Source: Ceratopteris richardii (lineage: Eukaryota > Streptophyta > Polypodiopsida > Polypodiales > Pteridaceae). From it: a DNA stretch of 64,000 nucleotides. Below the pieces are notes generated by a model. That model was not told the origin of the DNA. It saw only the letters and a program-made list of their open reading frames with translations, and ran no database searches. Each line of letters opens with the position of its first letter. Positions within the stretch are counted from its first letter, which is position 1. The stretch covers positions 138,665,352-138,729,351 of the forward strand of contig CM035439.1 in assembly GCA_020310875.1 (NCBI GenBank), given 5' to 3'. Positions 31,248 to 42,312 of this stretch are shown here, piece after piece. A program made the translations under genes and the position numbers.

Positions 31248-33506
31248 ATGTCTGCAGTAGACTCAGATGTTTGGTACTTTGACAGTGGGGCGACCAAACA
31301 TATTACCTCGCAGCGCAGTTTCTTCTCTTCACTCGAGCCTGCCCCTACAGGGAATACTGTCACATGCGCCAATAACTCCTCTTATCCTGTTATGGGAGTT
31401 GGTAAGATCATTCTGACTACTGCTGATGGTAGTTCTTTCACTTTGTCAGATGCTTTATTTGTGCCAGGGATAAAAAAGAACTTGTTATCAGTTTCTGCAT
31501 TAGCCAAGATTGGCTTGGTTGTGAAATTCGTTGATGACAGGTGTGCAGTCCATGATCTCTCAAATGGTGATGTGATTATTGCTTCTGGCATTTTATGTCG
31601 TGGGCTGTATAAGCTCATAGACTATGAAAGATCTGTGAATGATTCGGCATGTGTAGTTCATGATTCTCAGGCTATGTCAGATGCAAAGCTTTGGCATGCA
31701 CGCTTTGGTCATCTGAATTTTGCTAGTTTGTTATGCCTGCAGAAATCTGAAACGGTGTCCTCTTTGCCCAAACTTGAGGCACCTGGAAAACATGTTTGTG
31801 AAGGCTGTATTTTGGGCAAAATGCAGCGTTCTTCCTTTCCAAAAGATGGTTCAGTTTGGGCTACGCAAAAATTGCAGCTTGTACATAGTGATGTCTGTGG
31901 TCCTATGCAGACACCCTCTTTTGGAAATTACCTTTACTTCGTGACTTTCATTGATGATTTTTCCAGGCACGCATGGGTATATCCACTCAAAGCAAAGTCA
32001 GAAAATTGGATGGTTGCTATGCAATTTGAATATGATGCTATAATGAAGAATGGTACATGGTCTTTATGTGACTTGCCTCCTGGCAAGAAGGCCATTGGCA
32101 CTAAGTGGGTATACAAGTTGAAGCGTAAACTTGATGGTACAGTTGACAGGTATAAGGCTAGGCTTGTTGCAAAGGGTTATGCACAGGAAAGAGGCATTGA
32201 TTTTGATGAGACCTTTGCACCTACATGCTGTATGACTACTGTTCGGAGCATTTGTGCACTTGCAGCCCATCATGGTTGGAATGTACATCAGTTGGACATT
32301 AAAATAGCATTTCTGAATGGTGACTTGCATGAAGAAGTGTATGTTTTTCAGCCCCGTGGCTTTGTGCAGAAAGGGCATGAAAACCAGGTTTGCAGGTTAA
32401 AGAAGGCATTATATGGTTTAAAGCAAGCACCACGTGCTTGGTATGAGAAGATACATGCCTATCTGATTGCACATGGTTTTGAGAACAATCCAACTGAAAG
32501 CACCTTATATGTTAAACGTGCTAATGATGTGCTTCTGATCATTGTTGTCTATGTTGATGACATGCTGCTCACTGGTCCTATTGAGACACATATTGTTGAT
32601 TTTAAGGCTGATTTGCATGCCTCATTTGAGATGTCTGATTTGGGGCATTTGCATCACTATTTGGGCATTCAATTTATGCATGTTGATGGTGGAATGGCTT
32701 TGTGTCAAACGAAATATATTGACACATTATTGCAGCGTTTTGGCCTTGAAGACTGTAAGCCTATTTCCACTCCTATGGAGACAGGTTTACGATTGAGTCT
32801 TCATGATGCTGGAGATGCATTTGATGTTGTTCTCTATCAGCAGGCTGTTGGATGCTTGATTTACTTATGCATTACTCGGCCAGATATTCAGTTTGCTGTC
32901 TCACAGATGAGCAGGTTTATGCATTGCCCAGGAGTCACGCATTGGAAAGTGGTTAAGCACATCTTTCGCTACTTGAGTGGTACTCGGCTACTTGGGTTGC
33001 TTTATCCCAAGGGGGGATCACTAACGCCAGATTTGCATGCTTTTTCTGACTCAGATTGGGCTGGTTGCTATGACACTCGTGTGTCCACCAGTGGTTTTTG
33101 CTTCATGCTTGGTAGCTCATGTATATCTTGGTTGAGCAAGAAGCAGCCTACTGTGGCCACTTCCAGTTGTGAGGCTGAGTATAGGGCAGCTTTCACAGCG
33201 ACTGTTGAGTGTGTGTGGCTCAGATGCCTTATGGCTGATTTGGGTGTTGGCCAGTCTTCTGCCACCACCATCTTCACTGACAGTCAGAGCGCATTGGCAG
33301 TTGCGAGGAACCCTGTGTTCCATGCTCGCACTAAGCACATTGAGGTGCATTATCACTATGTCAGGGAGAGGTTCTCTGTTGGGGAGATCAGCTTGGCATA
33401 TGTGCCCATGCAGGAGAACATTGCAGACCTTTTCATGAAGGCTCTGCCTAGGGAGAAGTTTGAAGCTTTCCGCAAAGCTTTGGGCTTACTTCCTTTTGTG
33501 GAGTGA
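31248..33506 (+). CDS. Copia-1 pol with integrase core deleted in frame
   Basis: 752 codons without a stop. Protease active site FDSGATKHI lies at about residues 11-19. The GAG-pre-integrase zinc module (LWHARFGHLNF ... CEGCILGK) and the first integrase Asp (LVHSDVCGPM) are present, followed by FIDDFSRHAWVYPLKAKSE. The frame then jumps at about 32005 to the RT N-terminus (YDAIMKNGTWSL), removing the remaining DDE residues and the integrase C-terminus. RT is complete (LVAKGYAQ, QLDIKIAFLNG, YGLKQAPRAW, VYVDDMLL). RNase H carries FSDSDWAG, SSCEAEYRA and HIEVHYHYVRE. A clean fusion ORF like this may still give protease and RT activity. Confidence 0.9.
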   Translation: MSAVDSDVWYFDSGATKHITSQRSFFSSLEPAPTGNTVTCANNSSYPVMGVGKIILTTADGSSFTLSDALFVPGIKKNLLSVSALAKIGLVVKFVDDRCAVHDLSNGDVIIASGILCRGLYKLIDYERSVNDSACVVHDSQAMSDAKLWHARFGHLNFASLLCLQKSETVSSLPKLEAPGKHVCEGCILGKMQRSSFPKDGSVWATQKLQLVHSDVCGPMQTPSFGNYLYFVTFIDDFSRHAWVYPLKAKSENWMVAMQFEYDAIMKNGTWSLCDLPPGKKAIGTKWVYKLKRKLDGTVDRYKARLVAKGYAQERGIDFDETFAPTCCMTTVRSICALAAHHGWNVHQLDIKIAFLNGDLHEEVYVFQPRGFVQKGHENQVCRLKKALYGLKQAPRAWYEKIHAYLIAHGFENNPTESTLYVKRANDVLLIIVVYVDDMLLTGPIETHIVDFKADLHASFEMSDLGHLHHYLGIQFMHVDGGMALCQTKYIDTLLQRFGLEDCKPISTPMETGLRLSLHDAGDAFDVVLYQQAVGCLIYLCITRPDIQFAVSQMSRFMHCPGVTHWKVVKHIFRYLSGTRLLGLLYPKGGSLTPDLHAFSDSDWAGCYDTRVSTSGFCFMLGSSCISWLSKKQPTVATSSCEAEYRAAFTATVECVWLRCLMADLGVGQSSATTIFTDSQSALAVARNPVFHARTKHIEVHYHYVRERFSVGEISLAYVPMQENIADLFMKALPREKFEAFRKALGLLPFVE

Positions 33507-33570
33507 TTTCCACATAGCTTGGCACTTCCTTATACATGAGTGCCAGCTCCTTGTTCACCGCATCACTCCT

Positions 33571-33580
33571 AGGGGGGATT
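33571..33580 (+). other. Copia-1 polypurine tract
   Basis: AGGGGGGATT directly before the TGTTGATA start of the 3' LTR. Confidence 0.85.
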
Positions 33581-33812
33581 TGTTGATATATTTAGGTAGT
33601 GATGTGTGTGAACACTCTAGGACCACCGGGGCACTTTTTTTCCCTCTTTAGGAGGTTTTTTTCCCTCGGCTTGTACATACGCCTATTACCCTAATGGGCT
33701 ACTTATCTTTGTACATTCTCTAGTAATACATTCAGTATTGTGTGTTTGTGCTCCAAGCTTCTTCTTCTTCCTTGTGCTGTTCGCGTGCTTCCGTAGACGT
33801 CTATCTGCAACA
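33581..33812 (+). repeat. Copia-1 3' LTR
   Basis: 232 bp, nearly identical to 29610-29840, ending ATCTGCAACA before the ATAGG duplication. Confidence 0.96.
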
Positions 33813-33817
33813 ATAGG
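33813..33817. repeat. Copia-1 target-site duplication, right (ATAGG)
   Basis: Identical to 29605-29609. Confidence 0.95.
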
Positions 33818-35043
33818 CAACAGAGGGGGCACCAGTAGTTCCAAAATCCATATCGGCTACTGAGGAGATTGAGGTATGTCCTCTCTCTCCCACCTTACAT
33901 CATTCACCAATAAGGGAGGACACGGAGATCCCATCTGAACGTAATCATTGGGATATTGAAGAACTGAGCCGACATGAGAGGGCACTAACGGTGTCCCAAC
34001 TTACTATGGAATTTGAAGATCAAATAATCAAGGTCATGAAGGAAGCTCAGATTGAGAGCAAACATTTGGAACAAATATTTAAGCCATTTAATGTATCATA
34101 TGGACTCCTTAAAGAGCAAACCCGGCAATATATAAAGACAATGACAAAAAAGGAGCCTGACAACAACCTCTAGTTTAGCAATAATACTTTCAACTATACT
34201 CAAGAGGAATTCGAAAGGGCTGATCCTATATGGAGGCAAAAACTTTTGGAAAAGAACCCTACACTGCGGGTACAATGGGAAGCATCGCCATATGCACTTC
34301 AGGTGAATCCATCTTTTTGTCCAATACCCTGCAGACGCTCCTGGTCGCAATTTTGGGAAGGACAACGCCATGGTAGCATAAATAATCAATGGCTCAATTA
34401 CCCACTATTACCAAGTTCACCGCATAATTACCTACCAACAGAAGAATACATGGTGAAAACCATGGAATTTTGGATTGCTCGATATGCGACTGTATAGGAT
34501 TTGGCAGTCAAAATAACCAATAAGATTTTCAGCATGCTCCTTACAGTTATTAAAGTCTTCCAACATGACAAATATACATTTTTGAACTTCATCGGAATTA
34601 CACAGGGCTCTGAAGTACTTATTTTTTATCTTTCCACTATCCCAAGCCGATTAACTCTTATAACATTTTATTCATGGCTCATGTTTTTTCCAAGAACGTA
34701 TATGCAGACATTTGAAGAAGCATTTTTTACTGGCTTCTTTGAAATTGATTCAGAAATTTTTGTAAAGATGACTTCAAATCTTAATGCGAGACTGGTGGCT
34801 TATGAAACAAGTTTCTTTGCGGATCACCGACAAGCACCAGAGGATGGAGTGAAGTCAACCCCGTGGAAAGAGTTCATGATATGTCACGCAAATTTGCTTA
34901 ATCAAGGAGAGCAAGCTGCCATACAAACATACTCACGTCGCCACAAAAAGCCTGTCGGGGACGACATAGTACAGGAGGAGGGGAATCAAGCAATAAGAGA
35001 AGAAGAAGAAAATCAAAGACCAAAACTGCTCAATAAAGAATGA
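33818..35043 (+). CDS. Gypsy-2 extra ORF, C-terminal part (unknown domain)
   Basis: The continuation of the 28943 ORF beyond Copia-1. The 4208-bp insertion plus TSD changes the frame number exactly as expected. Two TAGs (34171 and 34495) interrupt it and there are no frameshifts; it ends at TGA 35041. The last 180 codons include a hydrophobic, aromatic stretch (FYLSTIPSRLTLITFYSWLMFF near 34620-34690), then FEEAFFTGFFEIDSEIF, and a highly charged tail. The hydrophobic stretch is borderline for a membrane span. I recognise no family. Together with the coiled coil it makes an accessory protein of roughly 600 residues. Confidence 0.55.
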
Positions 35044-35454
35044 AGAGTATAAAGCAAAAGAACCACCCTCTGCCCAAAGCCCCGTAGGGGCATGCATCAG
35101 GCAACAACGCCAAACACCCAGATCCTGAGGAATGGAATTAAAGAACAATAACAACCATGACATTTCATGGGAAGGAAGGACCAGGGCCAGGAAGTATCCA
35201 TGAAGAAGTGCAAGAAAATACTTGGCAGGTAATAATCCTCTCGCTGATGGCGTGCGTGGCAGCCCGATTGAATGCAACAACCTAGAATTGTGATGTATGG
35301 AATACCAAGGGGAAAGAGAAACAAAGGACATACCTCATATAAGATAACCAATTGTCTAACAGTCATTGTTGCTCCTTCGACCGTTGGGTGCGTGTATTCA
35401 GAAGTCTTAAACTAGCTATAAACGAGATGCAAAAGCTTGTCAAGGGACGACAGA
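35044..35454 (+). other. Gypsy-2 3' non-coding region
   Basis: No gene seen. The sequence runs from the end of the extra ORF to the purine tract; short frames on both strands are not distinctive. Confidence 0.5.
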
Positions 35455-35471
35455 GACAAAGAGGGGGAGAG
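35455..35471 (+). other. Gypsy-2 polypurine tract (putative)
   Basis: A purine run, AAAGAGGGGGAGAG, directly before a TGTTGCAGAG sequence that can be an LTR start. Confidence 0.55.
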
Positions 35472-36181
35472 TGTTGCAGAGCAAAGAGGCATGAAAGGGG
35501 AGCCCCCAAAATTTTCAAATTAATGGGCATATTTTTTCTTCTTCAAAGTCTTAGGAAATTACCTCAAGCCATGTAAATGCACTAGAGGAGTCCTCTAGAT
35601 GCATAATCCCAAATCATTGTAATATAATTCTTGTAAAATAGTAGAAGAATAGAAATTAGTCAATAAAGTGCCGATCTCTTGTGTGAAATGACCATTTTTA
35701 GGGCACACGTATATAAGTTACTTCATGACTCTTTGTAGACACTTTTTGCCATTGTGAAAAAGGAGGGCTCCTGATTTTCGAATTTGCTTCTTCCTTGCAG
35801 ATTTTCATCTTCTCTTTGATCTTCTATGTGTGTGTGCAATGCTTGGAATGTGTGTGTAGGACTGTTGTCTATCCCTCCCCACTGCTGAGAGAAATCCTCG
35901 ATTTAGTGAAAACTATTGTAAGTGGTATCGCGACAAACACTTTCTGTAGTTAATTGAGTTGGAGAGGTAGGTTAGTCTTTTCTCATGCATGTGAGGTGAA
36001 TAACTTCATTTCCAATCACGTGAGCACAAGTCCTCATACACTTGGTTAGGTCGATTCATCGGATTGACAAATAAGCGTGTGTCAATTCCCCACTATATGC
36101 ACTTGTGTGGCAAATGAGATTTAGTCTCTTTGGCACAAGTCCCTAAGACTTCTGGACTTAGGTACACAGGCTTATATGATG
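35472..36181 (+). repeat. Gypsy-2 3' LTR, first 710 bp (putative)
   Basis: It begins TGTTGCAGAGC after a purine tract and contains a TATA-like GTATATAAG near 35708. LARD-B interrupts it at 36182, so no second end or LTR copy is available for comparison. A single array-like motif, GTGGTATCGCGAC, lies at 35922-35934. No gene was found. Confidence 0.45.
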
Positions 36182-36446
36182 TGTTGCATGATTGATTGGT
36201 GTGAACATGATGGTCTATTAATGAGATCTTAATGCAAGAAACCAAGAAAGAGTGTCCCATATGGGGATGATGAAGTGGTTATATCAATATTGTTATCTTT
36301 GTTCGCAGCTCAAAAGCTTGTCGCAGTGTGGGGTTTTTTCTGGAGAAGATATATCAGTCGATAATGCTCTGGTTGACTTGATCATTAGCTTATGTGGCAG
36401 CTGGTGCATCATATGTAGGATGATCATAAGGAACGGTTATTTTGAG

Positions 36447-36668
36447 GTAGCTGATTTTGTTGGAAAAAGTGTGGAAGACTTCAAGGATGACAATGAGCCA
36501 TATAGGAGGACAAGTATGGAGACAATTGAGAAAGTTATCATGAACCTTGGTTCTTCTGATATAGATGCTCGGCTTGAAGAATTTCTCATTGGTCAGAAAG
36601 GAAAGTTTTGTGTGCCTCAGGATTGTGGAACACTAAAGTGGAGGCTCAATATCAAGAGTGCAAAGTTG
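36447..36668 (+). pseudogene. Captured SF3B1 fragment in LARD-B LTR 1
   Basis: The translation matches the HEAT-repeat region of SF3B1 (SF3b155), a U2 snRNP splicing factor: VADFVGKSVEDFKDDNEPYRR, METIEKVIMNLGSSDIDARL and CGTLKWRLNIKSAK. About 35 residues expected between the second and third blocks are missing, so two exon-like pieces are joined. The fragment is part of a 148-codon open frame (36252-36698). Its N-terminal half (SVDNALVDLI) may be PPR-like, but weakly so. It cannot act as SF3B1. Confidence 0.85.
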
Positions 36669-37001
36669 GCATTGACAAAAGTTCTAGAAGGTGACTAAGT
36701 AAAAGGGGAAGTCGACCCTTTTCAGTTCCTTCTAGTTGGCTGGAAAAAAGGGACCCCGTGGGAAGGTGAAAAAAGCAAGGATCCGTCGGGCTTCGTTTTG
36801 GTCCCCTCAGTCCTCAGTGGAGGTAGGTATGCAAAGAACAGCAACATTAAGAGGGGAAAAGGGTGGCATTCACCCTTCCCTATCAGGAGGTGTCAGAGGA
36901 GGAATGGCCATCACTCTGCACAAGGGGTCATAAATGGACACGAGCCAAATTTTTGAGACCGCTGTTATCTTTCTGACGGGCAGCTCTTCGGTGCTTGGGT
37001 G

Positions 37002-37006
37002 GGGGG
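37002..37006. repeat. Copia-2 target-site duplication, left (GGGGG)
   Basis: Lies in the LTR poly-G tract; partner at 43113-43117. Confidence 0.8.
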
Positions 37007-37806
37007 TGTTGAAAGTTTTTCAAGCTCAAGAGTGTGGGAACATGCCCCAAATTGAACCTTCCACATCATCCACAATCAAAGGAGGCTGATTTCCACGAGT
37101 TTGAGGCATCCAATTATGCCCATAATGGAAAGAAGTTGATTAGAGAAGCTTTAGCTCACCTCTTGATGTGATTGGACCTCACTTTTGACATGTATATGTT
37201 TTTGATTGGTTAAAGAGGTTAGTAAGTGGTCTTTAAAACCTCTAATGAGTTGTATTATGACTTAGAGTCGTGGAAATACGTGCCCAAGCTGCCCCCTTGC
37301 TTAAGCACACCCCCTACTAGCTGTTCTCTGCATATTTTGCAGAAATTTCACTTTTACACACTCTATCTATCTAGATGTTTTTGGCAGACCCCCCGGTCTT
37401 GTAATTATTGTTTCTCCTTCATCCGGAATCCATTTGCAATGATTTTTGTCTTGTTGGAAAGCTTATAAGTTCTACTTTGTCTGGTATAAGTCTCAAGTTC
37501 AGTGCCTGCACATGTGCAGAGAAATGTCCAGAACAGTGTCTGTCCAGTTAGCTCATACTCTGTGAAGAGATCAAGTTATCTGTTTTGTTGTAGCTGGTTG
37601 AGGCATCATCCAGTATTCAAATGAAGTGATTTTACTTTCATTTGAAAGCTCTTAAAGTCTAGTTTATGCCTGCAAAATTTCATTTTCATTCTCTGCATAT
37701 ACTCAGAGAAACTCAGAAAATACAGAACCTATGTCTGAAAAATTTCAGGATCCTAGGAGGGTTCATTTGCTTTTGTTGTGCACATAGGAGTGTTTATCCT
37801 CCAACA
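37007..37806 (+). repeat. Copia-2 5' LTR (800 bp)
   Basis: TGTTGAAAGTTTTTC to ATCCTCCAACA; the matching copy is 42313-43112. The short open frame inside it is not a gene. Confidence 0.97.
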
Positions 37807-37807
37807 G

Positions 37808-37819
37808 TGGTATTAGAGC
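37808..37819 (+). other. Copia-2 primer-binding site
   Basis: TGGTATTAGAGC differs at one base from the tRNA-Met PBS. Confidence 0.92.
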
Positions 37820-38053
37820 TATAAGTGGAGTATCAAAGAGAGAAGAAGGAGCTACTAAAGTGAAGTGAAGACTTCATCAAATTTTGAAGGAAGGAAGCAA
37901 AGAACGGGCACGTCAACAACAAGGGGAAGCAAATACATCATCAAATCAAAGACGAAGCTTCATCAAGAGGAGTAGCTCTATTTTTTGAGGTAAAAGCCAT
38001 CCTTTTCAACTTCATTGCATCAAGGGGGAGGTTCAAAAGAGTTAGGAGGCACC

Positions 38054-38959
38054 ATGGCTGATCTCAATGCTCAGATTGAGAAGCTCGAAAAAGGAAACTA
38101 CCAACCGTGGCGATTTAGAATAAGCAATTTTTTGATGTGGAAAGGTTTGTGGGGACTTGTGAGTGGTGGAGAGCCAAAACCCTACATAGATGAGGTAAAT
38201 CCAACCAATGATCAGAGAAGAGCAGTAAGAGAGTGGGATGAAAGGGACAAAAGGGTCATTTTCATTTTATCTCAGCATATTAGCAACTCTATGGTAGGGC
38301 ATATTCAAGATTTGGATACATCGAAGAAGGTGTGGGAGTGCTTGGAGAGATTGTACTCAACCTCCACAAAAGCTAGAAAAATTCAGCTCAAGAATGAGCT
38401 AAATAATCTTAGGAAAAGCCCCTCTCAAGGTGCTAATGATTACATATTAAAGGTTAAAGAGCTTGCAGATGCACTAGGGTCAATCGGCTGTGCCCTAGAT
38501 GATGACGATCTTGTCGCCCACACCCTAAATGGACTTAGGGATGATGAAAAATGGAGGGCTTTCACAACTTCAGTGTATGTAAGGGACTCTCTTCCTGATT
38601 TTGATCAACTAATCACTCTCATGGTGACAGAGGAGATGAACCTTGGTGGTCATAATGCCAAGGATAGCCAAGGGCAATTGTTGTATGCAGGTAGAGGAAG
38701 AGGAAGACACAACCGAGGTGCTACAAGAGGAAGAGGAAGATATCAAAGCAACCAAGGAGGTCAAGGACAACAAGAAAATGCAGGTCAAAGAGGTGGAAGA
38801 GCCACAAATAGAGGAAGAGGTGCAAGATTTGGTGGAAGAGGACAAGCCACTTCAAATGGATGCTTTGTATGCGGTAAGCCCGGTCATTTTGCAAATGAAT
38901 GCTATCATAGAGCTCAAAGACAAGGGAATCAAAGCAACAACAACAATTATAGAGGGTAA
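38054..38959 (+). CDS. Copia-2 gag
   Basis: ATG 38054 (MADLNAQIEKLEKGNYQPW), the copia gag domain through NDYILKVKELADALG, then a long RGRGR/Gln-rich RNA-binding region and the zinc knuckle CFVCGKPGHFANEC. A TAA at 38957-38959 separates it from pol, but pol is in the same frame, so gag-pol was one polyprotein until this point mutation. Confidence 0.92.
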   Translation: MADLNAQIEKLEKGNYQPWRFRISNFLMWKGLWGLVSGGEPKPYIDEVNPTNDQRRAVREWDERDKRVIFILSQHISNSMVGHIQDLDTSKKVWECLERLYSTSTKARKIQLKNELNNLRKSPSQGANDYILKVKELADALGSIGCALDDDDLVAHTLNGLRDDEKWRAFTTSVYVRDSLPDFDQLITLMVTEEMNLGGHNAKDSQGQLLYAGRGRGRHNRGATRGRGRYQSNQGGQGQQENAGQRGGRATNRGRGARFGGRGQATSNGCFVCGKPGHFANECYHRAQRQGNQSNNNNYRG

Positions 38960-41900
38960 GGTAATTATGCAAACACATCATCCAGCCAAGGGAATGATTA
39001 TTTACTTGCCATGAGGTATGGTGAAGATACAACTCAAGCTAGTGAAGATGTATGGTATGTAGACAGTGGATGTAGCAATCATATGTCATGTCGAAAGGAT
39101 CTTTTTAGTAATTTGCAGGTCCCAAAGCATCAAGGGCATGTGGAAACAAGTGATAACTCAGAGCATACCATTCAACATGTGGGAGATATCAGTTTGGAAG
39201 GAAATCAAAGAGCAAAGTGCTTATCAGAGGTATTACATGTCCCTACTATTACCAAAAACTTGATTTCAGTAGGCCAAATGGTAGAAAAGGGCTATCAAGT
39301 TAGGTTCAATGAAAGAGGATGTTTTGTTGAGGATCCAAGGGCAGGTTTCAAGCTCATAGCAAAAGGAAAAAAGCAAGGGAGAATGTTCATAATGGACATA
39401 AATCAGCCACACCATTCAATGTATGTCACATATGGAGACAAGAGGATAGCAGATTTGGATCTATGGCATAAACGAATAGGTCACATCAACCTACAAAAGC
39501 TCAAGGACATGCAAAGGAGGAGCTTGGTAAGAGGCCTACCAAATTTTACATCTAAAATGTTGCATGAAATTTGTATAGCTTGCCAACAAGGAAAACAATC
39601 AAGGCTGCCTTTCAAGAAGAGTACCTATGTAAGTGCAAATGTTTTAGACCTCATTCACACGGATGTTTGGGGTCCAACAAGAGAAGCATCCCTTGCTGGA
39701 AATAGGTATTTTGTAACCTTCATTGATGACTTTTCAAGAAAAGTGTGGTTGTATTGCATTAGAAACAAATCAGATGTGTTCCACTACTTCAAGAAATTCA
39801 AAGCACAGGTGGAGAAGGAATCTGGCAAGTTTATCAAAACTTTGAGATATGATGGAGGGGGAGAGTATTTCTCCCATGAATTTTCTGAATTTTTGCAGGT
39901 CAATGGCATCAAAAGGCAATTTACATGCAGGTATACCCCTCAACAAAATGGGGTAGCAGAGAGAAAGAACAGACACATAGCAGAGGTAGCAAGGTGTATG
40001 CTCAATGAAATGAATATGCCGCATTGTTATTGGGGAGAGGCTACATATACAGCCACATACATCATGAATAGATGTCCTACATCAGGTATACATCATCTAA
40101 CCCCTGAGGAAGCATGGAGTGGAAGAAAACCTTGCATTTCACATCTTAGAATCTTTGGTTGTATATGCTATGTACATGTACCTCAAGAGTTGAGGTCAAA
40201 GTTAGATGCCAAATCTGAAAGGTGTATTTTTTTTAGATATTCTATGGAACAAAAGGGGTATAAATGCTATAATCCCATCACCAAGGAGCTGAAGGTAAGT
40301 AGGGATGTTGTCTTTGATGAGTTGAAGCCTTGGTATGCATGCACAAGTCCATTGCAGGTTGAAGACATAGGTGAGACAGATTTGAAGAATGATGATAGAG
40401 TTCAAGAAAGCATGGATTTGAGTGGTCCAAGCAACTCATGCAACACAAGGACACCCTCACCATGGAGTGGAAGGCTTAGGGAAAGAGAGACCAGCTCTGA
40501 AGAAAGCAAAGTCAAAGGCAAAGAGAAGATTTCAGTTGAAGAAGGAAGCTATGTGGACGAGAGCATGTTGGAAGATGAAGAGATAGAAGAAGTTCAAACT
40601 CCAGGAGTGGCTAAACAAAGAAAGAAGATGGCAACCACACCAAAAGGAAGTGAAAGAAGGTCTTCAAGAGTAAGATATCCAGTACAAAGGTTAACATATG
40701 ATAATTTCATTGCAAAGCATTATGCATACATGACTCAGGTAATCAAGGACAAAGAACCAACTAGTTATGAAGAAGCTAAGGATTGCAAGGAATGGCAAGA
40801 GGCAATGAAGGAAGAGCTCAAAGCACTTGATGAGAACCATACTTGGAGCTTGGTACCAGCTCAAGAAGGCATGAAGGTGATAGGTAATAAGTGGGTTTAC
40901 AAAATTAAAAGAAATTCAGATGGTTCCATTGCTAGGTACAAAGCAAGGTTGGTGGCGAAAGGCTTCTCCCAAAGCTACGGGATAGATTATGATGAAACTT
41001 TCAGCCCCGTAGCCAAGATGCCAACAATTAGGACTTTGATTGCAGTGGCCACATCAAGGAAATGGAGCTTATATCAGTTGGATGTGAAGAATGCCTTCCT
41101 CAATGGAGAGCTTGAAGAAGTAGTCTACATGAGCCAACCTCAAGGATTTGCTAGTATGAGGTACCCAAATCATGTTTGCAAGCTAAGGAAAGCACTATAT
41201 GGACTAAAGCAAGCCCCAAGGGCCTGGAATCAGAGGTTAGTGGATTATTTATCAAGTTGTGGATACAAAGAAAGTGTTGCTGATCCATCACTTTACATGA
41301 AAAGCAAGGAGACAAGACGGTATATATATGCATCTATGTGGACGATTTGATCATCACAGGAAGTGATATTGCAGGTATTAAAGATATCAAATCAAAGCTA
41401 GGAAAGGAGTTCAAGATATCTGATCTTGGAACACTAAAATACTTCTTGGGAATAGAGGTAATCTATGCACACAATGGCATCTTCTTGATTCAAAGAAAAT
41501 ACTTGTTGGATGTGCTATACAGGTTTGGTATGAGTGGTTGTAAGCCACTTTCTCAGCCCATGGAGCCCAATACAAAGTTGGTTGCAGGTCAAGGAGAGGC
41601 TATACAAGATATTACACTATATAGAAGCATAATTGGTTCATTAATTTATGCTACATTCACTAGACCTGATCTTGCATATGTAGTAGGTGTTCTCTCTCAA
41701 ATTTTGCATGCACCTACTCATGATCATCTTATGGCGGCAAGAAAGGTGCTTCGTTACATCAAGCACACCATCAACCAAGGTCTATTTTACTCATATGATG
41801 CTGATCTAAGTGTCAAAGGATATAGTGATGCTGATTGGGCAGGTAGCAAGGATGATCGAAGGAGTACATCGGATTATGTTTTCATGATAGGTACAAAAGT

Positions 41901-42279
41901 GATCTCTTGGAGCTCTAAGAAGCAACCCACTGTTGCTCTTTCATCCACAGAGGCTGAGTACAGAGGTTTAGCATTGGCTACATGTGAGCTATTATGGCTT
42001 AAGAAGATACTTAAGGACTTGGAAGTGGAAGTGGAGGAGTTTCCTCTTTATGGAGACAACATTTCAAGCATCTATCTAGCTAACAATCCCATGTTTCATG
42101 CAAGGAGCAAGCACATAGAGGTTCATTACCACTTCGTTAGAGAAAAGGTGATGGCAAAAGAGCTAGATATAAGGTATGTGAACACTAAAATGCAGGTTGC
42201 AGACATGATGACAAAGTTTCTTGAAGGTACAAAGCTTGGAGGATTCAAGGAAGCTATCAACATAAGAGACATAGGCTGA
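38960..42279 (+). CDS. Copia-2 pol (protease, integrase, RT, RNase H)
   Basis: The protease site WYVDSGCSNHMSC is near 39050. Integrase: LWHKRIGHINL and CIACQQGK zinc parts, then LIHTDVWGP, RYDGGGEYF and QNGVAERKNR for the DDE triad. RT: WVYKIKRNSDG, LVAKGFSQSYGIDY, QLDVKNAFLNGEL, YGLKQAPRAW. A one-base frameshift at about 41317-41325 falls just before the YVDD site, and the frame resumes at 41338 with DDLIITG. RNase H: YSDADWAGSKDDRRST, STEAEYRG and HIEVHYHFVREK, ending at TGA 42279. Apart from the upstream stop and this frameshift the enzyme set is complete. Confidence 0.93.
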
Positions 42280-42305
42280 AGCAACAAAGGAAAAGACTTG
42301 AGCTT

Positions 42306-42312
42306 GAGGGGG
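42306..42312 (+). other. Copia-2 polypurine tract
   Basis: GAGGGGG adjoining the 3' LTR start at 42313. Confidence 0.85.

Larger units (their letters stand above)
29610..33812 (+). mobile_element. Copia-1, integrase-deleted Ty1/copia element
   Basis: A 4203-bp element with 231/232-bp LTRs, tRNA-Met PBS, purine tract and ATAGG TSD. A single frame codes gag, protease, the first part of integrase, RT and RNase H; the integrase core is missing. By eye the LTRs differ at about 8 positions plus one indel, mostly C/T, which is about 3-4%. Confidence 0.95.
20302..36181 (+). mobile_element. Gypsy-2 LTR retrotransposon (oldest layer, both ends lost)
   Basis: A plus-strand Ty3/gypsy element: array-bearing leader, gag, protease, RT-RNase H, integrase zinc domain only, extra ORF, purine tract and a putative 3' LTR start. 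Gypsy-1 cuts it on the left, LARD-B on the right, and Copia-1 (29610-33812) in the extra ORF. Its reading frames carry about twenty stops but almost no frameshifts. Confidence 0.85.

Noticed and set aside
35922..35934. GTGGTATCGCGAC as a PBS of another element
   Set aside because: No LTR end (CA) precedes it and the match to tRNA-Met is poor; it is only noted as an array-like motif.
36252..36698. A functional splicing-factor gene
   Set aside because: Only a small part of SF3B1 with an internal gap; it lies inside LTRs in three copies.
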